From positions 21,801-29,170 of the forward strand of contig DHLW01000115.1 of NCBI GenBank assembly GCA_002405485.1: a stretch of 7,370 bases of DNA. The letters are read 5' to 3'. This document shows, piece by piece, positions 5,858-7,370 of the stretch. A model generated the notes under the pieces. The model made no database searches, had not been told where the DNA came from, and saw only the letters and a program-made list of their open reading frames with translations. The translations under genes and the position numbers were made by a program. Source of the stretch: Phycisphaerales bacterium UBA4658. Lineage in GTDB: Bacteria > Planctomycetota > Phycisphaerae > Phycisphaerales > UBA1924. Every line of letters starts with the position of its first letter. The stretch's first letter is position 1.

Positions 5858-6877
5858 ATGCGCGATAGGCCCTGCGCCACGGTTGTGATTCCGTGCTTCA
5901 ACCACGGCCAGTTCGTGGCCGACGCGGCGCGCTCCGCTCTGGCCCAGCAGGACGCGGACATTCGCGTGATCATCGTTGACGACGGCTCCGATGACGGTTC
6001 GTCCCGGGCCGCCTGTGACGCGTGCGCCACGCTCTCGGAGGCCGTTCGGGTTGTCCACCAGGCCAATCGCGGACTGCCGGCGGCTCGAAACGCCGGCGCC
6101 GCCCTGGCGCGGGAGAACCCGGCCGGCGATCTGCTGGTCTTCCTGGACGCCGACGACTGGATCGAGCCCACCTTCGTCCGCCGCCTGCACGACGCGCTCC
6201 ACGCTGCAAATGCTCCCGATGTCAGCCACGCGTATTGCCAGGAGCGCCTGGTGGAACTCGGCACCGGCGTCTGGAAGGTCCCCGAGTGGGACCCGGTCTT
6301 GCTGCTGGTGACCACCCTGCATCCGGTGACAGCCCTCGTTCGCCGCGATGCATTCGAAGCGGTCGGCGGGTTCGACGAGTCGTTGACACAGGGGTACGAA
6401 GACTGGGACTTGTGGCTGCGATTGAGCGGACGCGGCTACCGGGGCGTCCGCGTCCGTGAGCCGCTGTTCAACTGGCGCAGGCACTCCGAGAGCACGATGG
6501 TCATGAACGCGGCCAAGCGGCATGCCACCCTGCATGCGGAGATCATGCGCCGGCACGCGGATCTCTACTCAAGGCACGCTAGCGCGGTCATCGCCCTCTC
6601 GAACATCCTCCTGCGCCGGGCAGATGCCAACTGGATCGATGAGAACGGCGAGGCCATCTACGTCCGCGATCTCAGGGCTCGCAACTGCGAGTTGTTCGAT
6701 CTGCACGAAGCCGCACAATCTCGCATCCAGGAGTTGGAGAACGCCCTCCGTGAGTTCGAGCACAAGCCTGCGGTCCGCCTCAGTCGAGCCGTGTTCCGGG
6801 TCGTCGACGCCTTGCCCAGGCCGCTCGGCGAGCCCATGCGCGCCCTGGCCCGCTGGGCACGCCGCCGCGCGCTGTAG
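5858..6877 (+). CDS. Family 2 glycosyltransferase (GT-A fold) with coiled-coil C-terminal tail
   Basis: A 339-residue inverting glycosyltransferase expected to move a sugar from a nucleotide-sugar donor to a polysaccharide, glycolipid or protein acceptor at the cytoplasmic side of the membrane. The GT-A core covers about 1-215: VVIPCFNHGQF (9-19), VDDGSDDGS (40-48) for the nucleotide, NRGLPAARNAG (70-80), the DXD-type metal site DADDW (97-101), VGGFDE (169-174), and the acceptor-side motif YEDWDLWLRL (180-189) carrying the likely catalytic acid. It ends with WRRHSES (206-212). Residues 215-339 are helical, with a probable coiled coil at about 270-300 and a basic amphipathic tail (RALARWARRRAL) that may attach it to membrane or partners. 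No transmembrane helix is seen. The only Shine-Dalgarno candidate at usable spacing is GGGGA (5842-5846). The donor sugar cannot be inferred. The divergent ABC exporter next door could act on a related glycan or lipid, but this rests on position only. Confidence 0.92.
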   Translation: MRDRPCATVVIPCFNHGQFVADAARSALAQQDADIRVIIVDDGSDDGSSRAACDACATLSEAVRVVHQANRGLPAARNAGAALARENPAGDLLVFLDADDWIEPTFVRRLHDALHAANAPDVSHAYCQERLVELGTGVWKVPEWDPVLLLVTTLHPVTALVRRDAFEAVGGFDESLTQGYEDWDLWLRLSGRGYRGVRVREPLFNWRRHSESTMVMNAAKRHATLHAEIMRRHADLYSRHASAVIALSNILLRRADANWIDENGEAIYVRDLRARNCELFDLHEAAQSRIQELENALREFEHKPAVRLSRAVFRVVDALPRPLGEPMRALARWARRRAL

Positions 6878-6896
6878 CCCTCCGCCCCGCGACGCC

Positions 6897-7370
6897 CTAT
6901 CGGCACAACGCATCGCGCGCCGCGGCGTACTTGTCGAGCGTCGCCCGAACCACCCGCTCGGGAAGCTCCGGACCCGGGGACTGCTTGTTCCATACCCCCT
7001 CGCGGACCAGTTCCTCCAGATACTCACGCAGAAACTGCTTGTCGAATGACGCCTGTGGGCGGCCCGGCTCATACCCGGCGGCGGGCCAGAATCGGCTGGA
7101 ATCCGGCGTCAACGCCTCGTCGATGAGCATGGGTGGCGTCCACACGCGTCCCTGCTTGTCGGCTTCCCCGATCGGCACACCGAACTCGAACTTCGTGTCC
7201 GCGATGATGATGCCCCGGCTGAGCGCGTGCGCCGCCGCCTTCTCGTAGATCGCCAGCGACAGATCCCGGATCACCGCCGCCGTCTCAAGTCCCACCGCAT
7301 CGGCGGCCTGCTCGAACGTGATGTTCTCGTCATGCCCCACCGCCGCCTTGGTGGCGGGAGTGAAGATCGG
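6897..7370 (-). CDS. purC: SAICAR synthase (phosphoribosylaminoimidazole-succinocarboxamide synthase), C-terminal part
   Basis: This enzyme (EC 6.3.2.6) joins aspartate to CAIR with ATP in de novo purine biosynthesis, in the cytoplasm. The last 157 residues are in the window; the N-terminal ATP-binding part lies beyond the right edge. The frame runs to base 7370 as [17 protein letters not shown], so the GTG at 7338-7340 is an internal valine, not a start. [10 protein letters not shown] matches the family's second signature, and [13 protein letters not shown], with [11 protein letters not shown] after it, is the typical substrate-binding ending. The GHDENI and FDKQF forms fit the longer PurC type of roughly 290-300 residues. 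It stops at TAG (6897-6899 on the complement), 19 bp from the stop of the convergent glycosyltransferase gene. No other purine gene is in the window. Confidence 0.95.
   Translation of the reverse strand, partial: PIFTPATKAAVGHDENITFEQAADAVGLETAAVIRDLSLAIYEKAAAHALSRGIIIADTKFEFGVPIGEADKQGRVWTPPMLIDEALTPDSSRFWPAAGYEPGRPQASFDKQFLREYLEELVREGVWNKQSPGPELPERVVRATLDKYAAARDALCR

Noticed and set aside
5702..6556. A 284-codon minus-strand frame opposite the glycosyltransferase gene
   Set aside because: The plus strand encodes a glycosyltransferase with all its motifs; the minus frame has no domain and is a composition shadow. Only its last 25 codons, in the intergenic region, were kept as a low-interest finding.
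7338..7340. GTG as start codon of a short 147-residue protein
   Set aside because: The frame continues upstream to the window edge with conserved PurC residues ([10 protein letters not shown]), so this codon is internal.

Overview
The window is GC-rich (about two-thirds G+C by eye) bacterial chromosomal DNA, densely coding, with seven genes: five complete and two cut by the window edges. Protein style (Ala/Arg/Gly-rich), mostly weak Shine-Dalgarno sequences and the gene assortment suggest a Planctomycetota bacterium, perhaps class Phycisphaerae. That placement is an inference from impression, with no marker gene to prove it. There is no sign of a mobile element, CRISPR array, rRNA, tRNA, prophage or defence island.

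Layout, left to right. Positions 3-389 (+) hold the C-terminal end of an RND-type multidrug efflux pump. A short gap with a plausible sigma70 promoter (418-447) leads to a likely two-gene unit. Its first gene, 498-1442 (+), encodes an unrecognised two-pass membrane protein with a large extracytoplasmic segment and a cytoplasmic C-terminal domain. The second, 1479-2018 (+), encodes a DUF456-family glycine-zipper membrane protein 36 bp downstream. A 175-bp gap with direct repeats, a candidate -10 box and a small hairpin precedes 2194-3720 (+), a PIN-PhoH fusion (predicted RNase plus ATPase). This gene converges, with only 32 bp between, on 3753-5705 (-), an MsbA-type ABC exporter half-transporter with permease and ATPase in one chain.

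A 152-bp divergent intergenic region separates the exporter from 5858-6877 (+), a family 2 glycosyltransferase with a coiled-coil tail. This converges, 19 bp apart, on 6897-7370 (-), the C-terminal part of SAICAR synthase (PurC, purine biosynthesis), which continues beyond the right edge.

The exporter and the glycosyltransferase are divergent neighbours and could both serve envelope glycolipid or polysaccharide assembly, but adjacency is the only evidence. The remaining genes are housekeeping or stress functions without an obvious shared pathway. I see no convincing new multi-gene system. The observations most worth a second look are a roughly 30-residue insertion between the D-loop and H-loop of the ABC ATPase, the unknown membrane protein paired with DUF456, the triple GAATCG repeat upstream of the PIN-PhoH gene, and two look-alike AGA-loop hairpins just before start codons.
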